A program made the position numbers and the translations under genes. From Variovorax gossypii (GTDB lineage Bacteria > Pseudomonadota > Gammaproteobacteria > Burkholderiales > Burkholderiaceae_C), in contig NZ_RXOE01000008.1 in assembly GCF_003965815.1 (NCBI RefSeq), positions 186,001 through 250,000 on the forward strand: DNA of 64,000 bases, given 5' to 3'. The notes below the pieces were generated by a model. It did not search any database and was not told where the DNA came from. It saw only the letters and a program-made list of their open reading frames with translations. Of the stretch, positions 33,995 to 42,799 are shown in pieces. Position 1 is the first letter of the stretch; every line of letters starts with the position of its first letter.

Positions 33995-35689
33995 TCAATC
34001 CGCCCCAGGCCTCCACACCTTCGCCAGCGCAGCCAGCTTGCCCCTGAACCTCAGCCTGTCGTTCGACAGCGCATCGATGAAGTCCGACAGCCGCTGCGAC
34101 TTCACCATCGTGTAGATCGTGAGCCACGTCGTCGCGACGAACACCACGCCGAACCACACGGCTTTGCGCCACAGCGGCGCCTCGGCCTCCGCCAGCAGGT
34201 TCATGCCCAGGAAGCCGGTGGTGATGGTGCCGATCAGCCCGAACAGCGTGACCACCGTGAGCCGCACCACGGTGGCAGCCTGCCGGCGCAGGCTGTCGGC
34301 GTCGAGGTACGTGTTCATGTCGGCGATGCGCGCCTTGACCTCGTCGTAGAGCGGGTCGAGCCCGAGGTGCGTGGCGCACATGTGGGAGAGGGCGCGCACC
34401 TGCGCCTGCTCCGAGATCTCGTGGAACCAGTAGCGGTGCGTGAAGCGCAGGAAGCGCTCGAAGCTCGCGCGGATGGCGCGCTTGAACTGCTTCACGCTCG
34501 GCGTGCTGCGTATGTCCAGCCGCTTGAGCGCCTCCACCAGCTGGTCGGAAAACATCAGCAGCGAAGCCTTCTGGAAGTGCGCGATGAGGAACAGCAGGAA
34601 GTGCTGGTGCCTGAACTGCGCGAGCACGCCGCGGTCGCGGCAGCAGAAGAACTCGGAGCGCGCGTCGCCCACCACGATGAGCGCGTGGCCGTTGCACAGG
34701 TAGCGCGTGTTGGGCGCCGCGCCCGCGTTCACCCAGAAGCGGTCGTAGCAGTACTTGTGCTCGAAGTCGGCGAGATGGTGGTCGGCGTAGGGCAGGTGGG
34801 CCTCGCTCGTGCCGGAGCCCGCGCCGGTGACCAGCGCCAGCCGCACGAAGTCGTCGCGCGTGAGGCGGCGCGGGTCGTCCAGCGACAGGTACGCCATCAC
34901 CGGCATGCGGTAGTACTCGATCTGCCGGTAGCGCAGCACGCCCGCGTCTTCGGAATGGTCGCTCACCAGTGGCTGCATCAGGTAGGCCCAGTGCGCGGCG
35001 ATGCGCGGCGCGCGGTGCTGTGCCACGTGCGAGAGAAAGGCCTCGCGCTGCTGCGCGTCGGAGCTCGCGAGCACGCGGCCGTCGGCGCCCAGCCATTCGA
35101 CGCTGGCCATGCAGTGCAGCGCCGAGCCGTCGGCCTCCCAGCCCGAGGGGTAGGCGCGGCCGAAGCGATAGAGGATGTCCTGCGCCTGCGCGAGGCTCAG
35201 GTTGCTCGCGCCGACTTCGAGGTTGAGCATCACCACGTCGATGTCGAAGAAGAAGTACAGGTCGCAATGGATCACGTCGAGCGTGACCGGCGCATCGCCC
35301 GGGCGTGACACGAGGCGCACGGCCGAGATGTCATGGCGGCGGAAGATGCGCATCGGCGAGTCGCCGTCGCTGCCGCCGTCCTTGCCACGCGAGCGGCCCT
35401 CGCCGTAGAGGAAGCGCTGCACGTACGGCAGGAAGCTCACGAACTCGTTGTAGTGCCGTTCGTGGAAGCGGCTGCTGTCGCCGGTGTATTCGTCGACTTC
35501 CTCGCGCCAGGGCGACGCGTCGCCCATCTCGCGCAGCACGTGCCAGGGAGCGTGGTGGTGTCCGGCGTGCGGCGCGGGCATCAGCCGCAGGGGCCAGAGC
35601 AGCGCCTGCCTGAAGTGCTGCACGGTGGGCGCGTTCGTGGAAGACGCATTTGCCTCTGTGGGCATGTTGGCCGCGGGTGGATTCAGCAT
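33995..35689 (-). CDS. CorA-family divalent-cation transporter with a long N-terminal domain
   Basis: A 564-residue CorA-type channel. The two C-terminal helices and the pore signature are at LIGTITTGFLGMNLLAEAEA (GMN near residue 500) and VWFGVVFVATTWLTIYTMV. Most CorA proteins have about 320 residues; this one carries about 250 extra residues at the N-terminus, with a His-rich stretch (PAPHAGHHHAPWHV). Mg2+, Co2+ or Zn2+ transport is likely; a regulatory or efflux role cannot be excluded. It is divergent from the sugar-acid transporter operon. Confidence 0.88.
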   Translation of the reverse strand: MLNPPAANMPTEANASSTNAPTVQHFRQALLWPLRLMPAPHAGHHHAPWHVLREMGDASPWREEVDEYTGDSSRFHERHYNEFVSFLPYVQRFLYGEGRSRGKDGGSDGDSPMRIFRRHDISAVRLVSRPGDAPVTLDVIHCDLYFFFDIDVVMLNLEVGASNLSLAQAQDILYRFGRAYPSGWEADGSALHCMASVEWLGADGRVLASSDAQQREAFLSHVAQHRAPRIAAHWAYLMQPLVSDHSEDAGVLRYRQIEYYRMPVMAYLSLDDPRRLTRDDFVRLALVTGAGSGTSEAHLPYADHHLADFEHKYCYDRFWVNAGAAPNTRYLCNGHALIVVGDARSEFFCCRDRGVLAQFRHQHFLLFLIAHFQKASLLMFSDQLVEALKRLDIRSTPSVKQFKRAIRASFERFLRFTHRYWFHEISEQAQVRALSHMCATHLGLDPLYDEVKARIADMNTYLDADSLRRQAATVVRLTVVTLFGLIGTITTGFLGMNLLAEAEAPLWRKAVWFGVVFVATTWLTIYTMVKSQRLSDFIDALSNDRLRFRGKLAALAKVWRPGAD

Positions 35690-35751
35690 GACATTGAAGT
35701 AGGCAGAAGGTGGGACAAAACGACCACCTAGGGGAATCCCTATGAAATCCT

Positions 35752-35765
35752 GAAACCGGTTTCAT
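35752..35765. promoter_or_regulatory. PtxS-type LacI-family operator, TGAAACCGGTTTCA
   Basis: A perfect 14-base palindrome with the CG centre of LacI-family operators, 69 bases before the ATG of the first permease gene. It equals the operator sequence I recall for Pseudomonas PtxS, the repressor of 2-ketogluconate genes. A -10-like TATAAG starts directly after it (35766-35771), so a bound repressor would overlap the promoter. The matching PtxS-type gene is at the far end of the same gene run (41774). Confidence 0.85.
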
Positions 35766-35833
35766 ATAAGCTGCAAGCATTGCTTTCAGGGTATGCGTGC
35801 GTCCGCGCCGCGCAGATTCCGGGTCCGCCCTCC

Positions 35834-36505
35834 ATGAACTACCAGTTTCAATTCGACGCCGTCTTCGCCGCCTGGCCGCTGCTGCTCAAGGGCACGTGGA
35901 TCACGATCCAGCTCTCGCTCATCGCCACGGTGCTGGGGCTGGTGGTGGCCATCTTCTGCGCCTGGGGCAAGACCTCGGGGCCGGGCTGGCTGCGCTTCAT
36001 CGTCAATGCCTACATCGAGGTGATCCGCAACACGCCGTTCCTCGTGCAGCTGTTCTTTTTCTTCTTCGCGCTGCCGGCCATCGGGCTGCGGTGGTCGCCG
36101 CAGACGGCCGCGCTGGTGGCCATGGTGGTGAACCTGGGCGCCTACGCCACGGAAATCATCCGCGCGGGCATCGAGTCGATTCCCAAGGGGCAGATCGAGG
36201 CGGGCAGGGCGCTCAACCTGAAGTCCTGGGAGATCTTCCGCTTCGTCATCATCAAGCCCGCGCTGAAGGCCATCTACCCGGCGCTCACGAGCCAGTTCAT
36301 TTTGCTGATGCTGAGCTCGGCGGTGGTGTCGGTGATCTCTGCCGACGACCTGACCTCGGTGGCCGCCAACCTGCAGTCGCAGACCTTCCGCAGCTTCGAG
36401 ATCTACATCGTCGTGGCCGCCATCTACCTCGCGCTGGCGCTGGCCTTCTCGGCCATGTTCAAGCTGATCTACAAGCGCACGCTCGACTACCCGGACCGCC
36501 GGTGA
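35834..36505 (+). CDS. ABC transporter permease, polar amino-acid family (first of two; predicted sugar-acid importer)
   Basis: A 223-residue permease of the HisM/ArtM family with about five helices. The ATPase-docking loop is AGIESIPKGQIEAGRALNLKS (given in pieces: AGIESIPKGQIEAG, RALNLKS). It opens the operon behind the palindromic operator; start ATG 35834. The sequence family normally carries amino acids, but all downstream genes act on 2-ketogluconate, so the substrate is predicted to be a sugar acid. That is inference from position. Confidence 0.9.
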   Translation: MNYQFQFDAVFAAWPLLLKGTWITIQLSLIATVLGLVVAIFCAWGKTSGPGWLRFIVNAYIEVIRNTPFLVQLFFFFFALPAIGLRWSPQTAALVAMVVNLGAYATEIIRAGIESIPKGQIEAGRALNLKSWEIFRFVIIKPALKAIYPALTSQFILLMLSSAVVSVISADDLTSVAANLQSQTFRSFEIYIVVAAIYLALALAFSAMFKLIYKRTLDYPDRR

Positions 36506-36533
36506 ACACAGACGACGGACGGAGCACAACACC

Positions 36534-37187
36534 ATGCGTACCTTCGGTTTTCCCGAATTCCTTTTCATCCTCGAAGCGGCCAAGTGGACGCTCGCGCTGT
36601 CGGCCATCGCCTTCGTGGGCGGCGCGATCCTGGGCCTGATCATCGCCCTGATGCGCACGTCGGAATCGACATGGGCGCGCGGCATCTCGACCACCTTCAT
36701 CCAGATCTTCCAGGGCACGCCGCTGCTGCTGCAGCTGTTCCTGGTGTTCTTCGGCGCGCCGGTGCTGGGGCTGGACATCAACCCGTGGATCGCCGCCGGC
36801 GTGGCGCTCATCCTCAACAGCGCCGCCTTCCTCGGCGAGATCTGGCGCGGCTGCATCGAGGCCATTCCGCGTGGCCAGTGGGAGGCTGCGCAGGCGCTCA
36901 ACCTCAAGTACGTCGACCGCATGCGCGACGTGGTGCTGCCGCAGGCCTTCAAGATCGCGCTGGCGCCCACGGTGGGCTACCTGGTGCAGATCATCAAGGG
37001 CACATCGCTCGCGGCCATCATCGGCTTCGTCGAGGTCACGCGCGCGGGGCAGATCGTCAACAACGCAACCTTCCAGCCGCTCATCGTGTTCTCGGTGGTG
37101 GCGGCGATCTACTTCGTCATCTGCTGGCCGCTGTCGCTGCTGGCCGCAAGCATGGAGCGCAAGCGCGCCCGGGCGCTGGCGCGCTGA
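36534..37187 (+). CDS. ABC transporter permease, polar amino-acid family (second of two)
   Basis: A 217-residue permease paired with the preceding gene. The loop GCIESIPRGQWEAAQAL-like segment (here GCIEAIPRGQWEAAQAL) is the ATPase-docking EAA motif, and EVTRAGQIVNNATFQPLIVF is the family C-terminal signature. The two permeases should form a heterodimer. It lies 28 bases after the first permease gene. Confidence 0.9.
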   Translation: MRTFGFPEFLFILEAAKWTLALSAIAFVGGAILGLIIALMRTSESTWARGISTTFIQIFQGTPLLLQLFLVFFGAPVLGLDINPWIAAGVALILNSAAFLGEIWRGCIEAIPRGQWEAAQALNLKYVDRMRDVVLPQAFKIALAPTVGYLVQIIKGTSLAAIIGFVEVTRAGQIVNNATFQPLIVFSVVAAIYFVICWPLSLLAASMERKRARALAR

Positions 37188-37256
37188 GCCTTCCACTCTT
37201 TCCGGTTTCGTTTTTTTCTTTCCCGTCCTTCCTTTCATATCCAGGAGACATACCCC

Positions 37257-38054
37257 ATGACCAGTTCCACCTCCCGCCGCGTCGCGCTCGCAGCCCTCGG
37301 CCTCGGCGCAGCCCTCACCGTGTTCGCTCCCTTCGCCTCGGCGCAGAGCGTGGCCGACATCAAGAAGAAGGGCGAGATCACCATCGGCATGCTGGTCGAC
37401 TTCCCGCCCTACGGCACCACCGACGCGAAGAACCAGCCCGACGGCTACGACGCCGACGTGGCCAAGCTGCTGGCCAAGGACTGGGGCGTGAAGGCCAACA
37501 TCGTGCCGGTCACCGGCCCGAACCGCATTCCCTTCCTGCTGACCAACAAGGTCGACCTGCTGGTGGCATCGCTGGCCGTGACGCCAGAGCGCGCCAAGCA
37601 GGTGCAGTTCTCGCAGCCCTATGCGGCCGCCACCATCGTGCTGTATGGCGCGACCAAGACCCCCATCAAGGCCGCAGGCGACCTGAAGGGCCTGCGCGTG
37701 GGTGTTGCCCGCGCCTCGACGCAGGACGTGGCCGTGACCAAGGCCGCGCCCGAAGGCACCGAAATCCGCCGCTTCGACGATGACGCCTCCGCCATGCAGG
37801 CGCTGATCTCGGGCCAGGTCGACGCCATCGGCTGCTCGGTGACCGTGGCTGCGCAGATCGCCAAGCGCGTGCCCGCCAACACCTTCGAAAACAAGTTCAC
37901 GCTGGTGCAGCAGTCGATGGGCATCGCGATGCGCCCCGGCCAGGAAGAGCTGCACAAGGCGGTGAACGAGTTCGTGCAGAAGAACACTGCAAACGGTGAA
38001 CTCAACAAGCTGTATCAGAAGTGGCTGCAGGCCGACCTGCCGAAAATGAACTAA
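37257..38054 (+). CDS. ABC transporter substrate-binding protein, SBP_bac_3 family (predicted sugar-acid binding)
   Basis: A 265-residue periplasmic binding protein. The signal peptide ends FAPFASAQS near residue 29. The mature start VADIKKKGEITIGMLVDFPP, then YGTTDAKNQPDGYDADVAKL, is typical of family 3 binding proteins, but the ligand pocket has no obvious amino-acid-carboxylate signature that I can name. Position between permeases and kgu genes suggests 2-ketogluconate or a relative. AGGAGA precedes the start. A 95-base repeat begins immediately after the stop. Confidence 0.88.
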   Translation: MTSSTSRRVALAALGLGAALTVFAPFASAQSVADIKKKGEITIGMLVDFPPYGTTDAKNQPDGYDADVAKLLAKDWGVKANIVPVTGPNRIPFLLTNKVDLLVASLAVTPERAKQVQFSQPYAAATIVLYGATKTPIKAAGDLKGLRVGVARASTQDVAVTKAAPEGTEIRRFDDDASAMQALISGQVDAIGCSVTVAAQIAKRVPANTFENKFTLVQQSMGIAMRPGQEELHKAVNEFVQKNTANGELNKLYQKWLQADLPKMN

Positions 38055-38149
38055 CCCCCAGGCTTCGCGCACTTCGTGTCGCTACGCCAACCCCCTTGCA
38101 GGGGGCAACACCTGCGGCCCGGCAAAGCCGGTTCCGCGGTGTTCCTTGA
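38055..38149 (+). repeat. 95-base intergenic repeat, copy A (structured, Variovorax-type)
   Basis: Begins directly after the binding-protein stop. It matches copy B (49865-49959, minus strand) at about 83 of 95 bases. Two hairpins are conserved in form: CCCCCT-N3-AGGGGG and CCGGC-AAA-GCCGG, with the first loop varying between copies. Both copies lie directly downstream of a stop codon and in the same orientation as the gene before them. They may act as terminators or mRNA-stabilising hairpins. Confidence 0.85.
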
Positions 38150-38191
38150 GAAGGCGCAGGGCGCCCCACAGTGAGTATCGGAACAACGAGC

Positions 38192-38946
<755 letters not shown>

Positions 38947-38947
<1 letters not shown>

Positions 38948-39690
38948 TGTCCTTCGAGGTTCTTGTTTCCCTGTCGTCCTTCGGTGCGGCCGAGGTGGGG
39001 CGGCACGGCCAGCTCTGGTGCTCGCAGCTTTCGCGCGTGGCCGGCGCCGATTCGGTGGAAGTGCGCGGCGAGATGCTGCGCGACGCCGATGCGGAACTGC
39101 CCGCGCTGAACGGGCTAGCCTCCGTGTACTCCAGCCCCGAAGGCCTCTGGGCCCAGGGCGGCTGGCTCGACAGCGCCGCGCTCAAGCGCGGCATCGCTGC
39201 CGCCACGCGGGTGGGCGCCAAGCGGCTGAAGATGTCCATCGGCGACTTCCAGCCCTCGTCGCACGGCTCGCTCTGGGGCCTGAAGGTGGAGCTGGCCGAA
39301 ACCCGCGTCGAGCTGCTGATCGAGAACGACCAGACAGTGCGCGCCGGCACGCTGCCCGCGCTGCAGGCCTTCTTCGACGCGGCCGACCGCGCGGGCCTGT
39401 CGCTGGGCATGACCTTCGACATGGGCAACTGGCACTGGCTCGGCGAGTGCCCGCTGCAGGCCGCGCAGGCGCTCGGCCACCGCGTACGCTACGTGCACTG
39501 CAAGGGTGCGCAGCGGCTGCCGCACAAGTGGGTGGCGGTGCCGCTGGGCGACTCGGTCGCGCCGTGGCGCTCGGTGCTGCGCGCGCTGCCTGCCGACGTG
39601 CCGCACGCCATCGAATACCCTCTGGTGGGCGACGACCTGCTGGCCGTTACCCGCGCACAGATCGACTTCATCCGCGCCTCGCGCGCATAA
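38947..39690 (+). CDS. kguE: KguE-like TIM-barrel sugar isomerase/epimerase of 2-ketogluconate use
   Basis: A 247-residue protein of the xylose-isomerase-like TIM-barrel family. Segments VSLSSFGAAEVGRHGQLW, EVRGEMLRDADAELP and KRLKMSIGDFQPSSHGSL fit KguE, a gene that accompanies the 2-ketogluconate enzymes of Pseudomonas and whose exact reaction is not settled. Metal-binding Glu/Asp/His positions are visible in LLIENDQ, FDMGNWHWLG and YVHCKG. It starts in the last base of the ATPase stop (TGATG), so coupling is tight. Confidence 0.85.
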
Positions 39691-39706
39691 GCACACAAGA
39701 AAACAC

Positions 39707-40660
39707 ATGACGGAACCCGCTGCCTTCGACGTCGCGCTTTTCGGCGAGGCCATGCTGCTGCTCGTGGCCGACCGGCCCGGCCCGCTGGAGGACGCACAGT
39801 CCTTCCACAAGCGCACCGCCGGCGCCGAGACCAACGTGGCCATCGGCCTCTCGCGCCTGGGCCTCAAGGTGGGCTGGGCCAGCCGGCTCGGCACCGACTC
39901 GATGGGCCGCGCGCTGCTGGCCGCGATGCGCGCCGAAGGCATCGACTGCTCGCACGTGATCACCGACGCGACGCAGCGCACCGGCTTCCAGTTCAAGGGC
40001 CGCGTCACCGACGGCAGCGATCCGCCGATCGAATACCACCGCAAGGGCTCGGCCGCGAGCCACATGGGCCCGGCCGATGTCGACGAGGCCTGGCTGCGCT
40101 CGGCGCGCCACCTGCACGCCACCGGCGTGTTCGCCGCCATCTCCGACACCAGCCTGCAGGCCGCGCTCAAGAGCATGGACGTGATGCGCGCCGCCGGCCG
40201 CACCATCTCCTTCGACACCAACCTGCGTCCCACGCTGTGGTCGTCCACCGAGACCATGCGCCACTGGGTCAACGAGCTCGCCTCGCGCGCCGACTGGGTG
40301 CTGCCCGGCATCGAGGAGGGCCTGCTGCTCACCGGCCACACCAAGCCGGAAGACGTGGCGAAGTTCTACCGCGAGCGCGGTGCGAAGCTGGTGGTCGTGA
40401 AGCTTGGCGCCGAGGGTGCCTACTACGACAGCGACGTGGCCGGCACCGGCCGTGTCGACGGCTTCCCGGTGAAGGAAGTGATCGACACCGTGGGCGCCGG
40501 CGACGGCTTCGCGGCCGGCGTGGTGAGCGCATTGCTCGAAGGCCGCAGCGTTCCCGACGCCGTGCGCCGCGGCGCCTGGATCGGCGCGCGCGCCGTGCAG
40601 GTGCTGGGCGATACCGAAGGCCTGCCGACGCGGGCGCAGCTCGAGGAAGCGGGGCTCTGA
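39707..40660 (+). CDS. kguK: 2-ketogluconate kinase (PfkB family)
   Basis: A 317-residue PfkB-type sugar kinase. N-terminal AGAETNVAIGLSRLGLKVGW and the catalytic C-terminal motif DTVGAGDGFAAGVVSALLEG are intact. By family and neighbours it phosphorylates 2-ketogluconate to the 6-phosphate; 2-keto-3-deoxygluconate kinase (KdgK) is the other candidate, since the two families look alike. It lies between kguE and kguD, the Pseudomonas arrangement. Confidence 0.85.
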   Translation: MTEPAAFDVALFGEAMLLLVADRPGPLEDAQSFHKRTAGAETNVAIGLSRLGLKVGWASRLGTDSMGRALLAAMRAEGIDCSHVITDATQRTGFQFKGRVTDGSDPPIEYHRKGSAASHMGPADVDEAWLRSARHLHATGVFAAISDTSLQAALKSMDVMRAAGRTISFDTNLRPTLWSSTETMRHWVNELASRADWVLPGIEEGLLLTGHTKPEDVAKFYRERGAKLVVVKLGAEGAYYDSDVAGTGRVDGFPVKEVIDTVGAGDGFAAGVVSALLEGRSVPDAVRRGAWIGARAVQVLGDTEGLPTRAQLEEAGL

Positions 40661-40665
40661 ACGCC

Positions 40666-41649
40666 ATGACGCAACAGAAGAACGTCCTTGTCTTCCGCCC
40701 GTTGCCCGCAGACCAGTTGGCTCGCCTGCAGGCCGTGCACCACGTGGTGGTGGCCGATCCGCGCAAGGAGCCCGAGGCCTTTGCCGCCGCGCTGCGCACC
40801 GCGAACGGGCTGATCGGCTCCAGCCACCCGGTCGATGCCGCGCTGCTCGACGCGGCGCCGCAGCTGCAGGTGATCTCGAGCGTGTCCGTCGGCGTCGACA
40901 ACTACCCGCTCGCCGAACTCCACAAGCGCGGCATCGTGCTGTGCCACACGCCCGACGTGCTCACCGAGACGGTGGCCGACACGGTGTTCGCGATTCTCAT
41001 GGCCACGCAGCGCCGCGTGGTCGAGCTCTCGACCATGGTGCGCGAAGGCCGCTGGACGAAGAACATCGGCGAGGAACTCTTCGGCACCGACGTGCACGGC
41101 AAGACGCTGGGCATCCTCGGCTTCGGCCGCATCGGCCAGGCCGTGGCACGCCGTGCTGCGCTGGGCTTCGGCATGCCGGTGCTGTACCACTCGCGCCGCC
41201 CGGTCGACCTGGCCGCGCAGGCGCCCGAGCTGCAGGGTCGCGCCACGCACACGCCGCTGGACGACCTGCTCGCGCGCGCCGACATCGTGCTCGCGATGCT
41301 GCCGCTGACCGACGCCACGCGCGGCATGATCGACGCCGCCTTCTTCGCGCGCATGAAGCCCGGCGCGGCTTTCATCAACGGCGGCCGTGGTGCCACGGTG
41401 AACGAAGAAGCGTTGCTGAATGCGCTCGACCACGGCACGTTGCGCGCCGCCGGCCTCGACGTGTTCGCGAAGGAACCACTGCCGGCCGATTCGCCGCTGC
41501 GTACCCATCCGCGCGTGACGCCGCTGCCGCACATCGGCTCGGCCACGCACGAGACGCGCCATGCCATGGCCGAGCTCGCGACAACCAATCTGCTGCAGGT
41601 GCTGGCGGGCGAGAAGCCCACGGCGCCGTACGACACGGCAAGCGCATGA
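40666..41649 (+). CDS. kguD: 2-ketogluconate-6-phosphate reductase (D-2-hydroxyacid dehydrogenase family)
   Basis: A 327-residue NAD(P)-dependent reductase. The Rossmann motif is GKTLGILGFGRIGQAVARRA near residue 146, the substrate-binding arginine is in INGGRGATVNEEAL, and the HxxT/acid pair is LPHIGSATHE. By neighbours it should reduce 2-ketogluconate-6-phosphate to 6-phosphogluconate, which enters central metabolism. Hydroxypyruvate/2-ketoaldonate reductases (GhrB) share this family. Confidence 0.85.
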   Translation: MTQQKNVLVFRPLPADQLARLQAVHHVVVADPRKEPEAFAAALRTANGLIGSSHPVDAALLDAAPQLQVISSVSVGVDNYPLAELHKRGIVLCHTPDVLTETVADTVFAILMATQRRVVELSTMVREGRWTKNIGEELFGTDVHGKTLGILGFGRIGQAVARRAALGFGMPVLYHSRRPVDLAAQAPELQGRATHTPLDDLLARADIVLAMLPLTDATRGMIDAAFFARMKPGAAFINGGRGATVNEEALLNALDHGTLRAAGLDVFAKEPLPADSPLRTHPRVTPLPHIGSATHETRHAMAELATTNLLQVLAGEKPTAPYDTASA

Positions 41650-41665
41650 CCGGTGCCAGGCTTTT

Positions 41666-41766
41666 CTCCCTCCCCCGCTGGGGGAGGGCCGGGGTGGGGG
41701 CAAGCGGCGCATCCACGGAGCGCTCTGCCTGCCCCCATCCCGACCTTCCCCCAGAGGGGGAAGGAG
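41666..41766. repeat. 101-base imperfect palindromic element between kguD and ptxS
   Basis: A 40-base left arm (41666-41705) pairs with a 40-base right arm (41727-41766), 34 of 40 bases complementary, around a 21-base loop. Each arm itself holds a small hairpin of C and G runs. Similar C/G-run elements are dispersed in many beta- and gamma-proteobacteria. The right arm ends AAGGAG, seven bases before the ptxS ATG, so the element supplies the ribosome-binding site. Confidence 0.85.
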
Positions 41767-41773
41767 CAAGACC

Positions 41774-42799
41774 ATGAAGCCCACGGGCCGCGCCACCATC
41801 GCCGATGTCGCCGAAGCCGCCGGCGTCTCCAAGGCCACCGTCTCGCGCTTCCTCAATCACCGAGAGCGTCTGCTGAGCCCCGACATCGCCGCTCGCGTCG
41901 AGGTCGCCATCGCCAAGCTGGGCTATTCGCCCAGTCCGATGGCGCAGGCGCTGAGCCATGGCCGCTCGCGGCTCGTCGGCCTGATCGTGGCCGACATCAC
42001 CAACCCGTATTCCGTCGCGGTGCTGCGCGGCGCCGAGAAGGCCTGCCAGGACGCCGGCTACCTCGTGATGCTGTTCAACCTCGGCAACGAGAGCGAACGC
42101 GAGCGCGAGGCCATCGACGCGCTCGCGGGCTACCAGGTCGACGGCTTCATCCTCAACACGCTCGGGCGCGGCAGCAACGTGGTCGACGCGGTCACGCTGC
42201 ACGGCAAGCCCGCGGTGCTGGTGGACCGGCGCCACACGGGCATGCACACCGATTTCGTCTCGCTCGACAACCATTCCGCGATGGCTGCCACCTGCGGCCA
42301 TCTGGTCGAGGGCGGATACCGCGAGCTGCTCTACGTCACGGAGCCGCAGAAGGGCGTGAGCTCGCGGCGCGAACGCACGGCGGCGTTCGGCGCCTGCGTG
42401 GCCGCGCACGAGCCGCGCGTGGCAGGCGAGGTGTTCGAGTCCGTCGAAGGGGAGACCGATGCGCTCGACGAGGCCCTGCGCGCCCTGCGCCAGCGTGCGA
42501 AGCGCGGCCGTCGCGCGGCGGTGGTCGCGGGCAATGCCGTGGTCACGCTGCGCATCGCGCAGGCGATGGCGCGACTGGGCTGGCAGTTCGGCGCCGACCT
42601 CGGCTTCGTGGGCTTCGACGATCCCGAATGGGCCTCGCTCATCGGGCCCGGCCTGAGTACCGTGGCGCAGCCCACCGATGCCATCGGCCGCGCGGCCGCT
42701 ACATGCCTGATCGAACGGTTGCGGGGGCTGGATGCTGCGCCGCGCCAGCTCCTGCTGCCTGGAGAACTGGTGGTGCGGGGATCGTCGCGGGCCGTCTAG
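41774..42799 (+). CDS. ptxS: LacI-family repressor, PtxS-like
   Basis: A 341-residue LacI-type regulator. The N-terminal helix-turn-helix and hinge are TIADVAEAAGVSKATVSRFL and LLSPDIAARVEVAIAKLGYS; the periplasmic-binding-like sensor follows (RLVGLIVADITNPYSVAVLR). By position after kguD and by the TGAAACCGGTTTCA operator upstream of the run it corresponds to PtxS, which in Pseudomonas releases DNA on binding 2-ketogluconate. Its last 100 bases overlap the convergent oxidoreductase gene. Confidence 0.88.
   Translation: MKPTGRATIADVAEAAGVSKATVSRFLNHRERLLSPDIAARVEVAIAKLGYSPSPMAQALSHGRSRLVGLIVADITNPYSVAVLRGAEKACQDAGYLVMLFNLGNESEREREAIDALAGYQVDGFILNTLGRGSNVVDAVTLHGKPAVLVDRRHTGMHTDFVSLDNHSAMAATCGHLVEGGYRELLYVTEPQKGVSSRRERTAAFGACVAAHEPRVAGEVFESVEGETDALDEALRALRQRAKRGRRAAVVAGNAVVTLRIAQAMARLGWQFGADLGFVGFDDPEWASLIGPGLSTVAQPTDAIGRAAATCLIERLRGLDAAPRQLLLPGELVVRGSSRAV

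Noticed and set aside
38055..38149. Short frames through the 95-base repeat (such as TPRNRLCRAAGVAP on the minus strand)
   Set aside because: The same peptide-like frame is present in copy B only because the DNA is repeated; it lies between genes and lacks a ribosome site.
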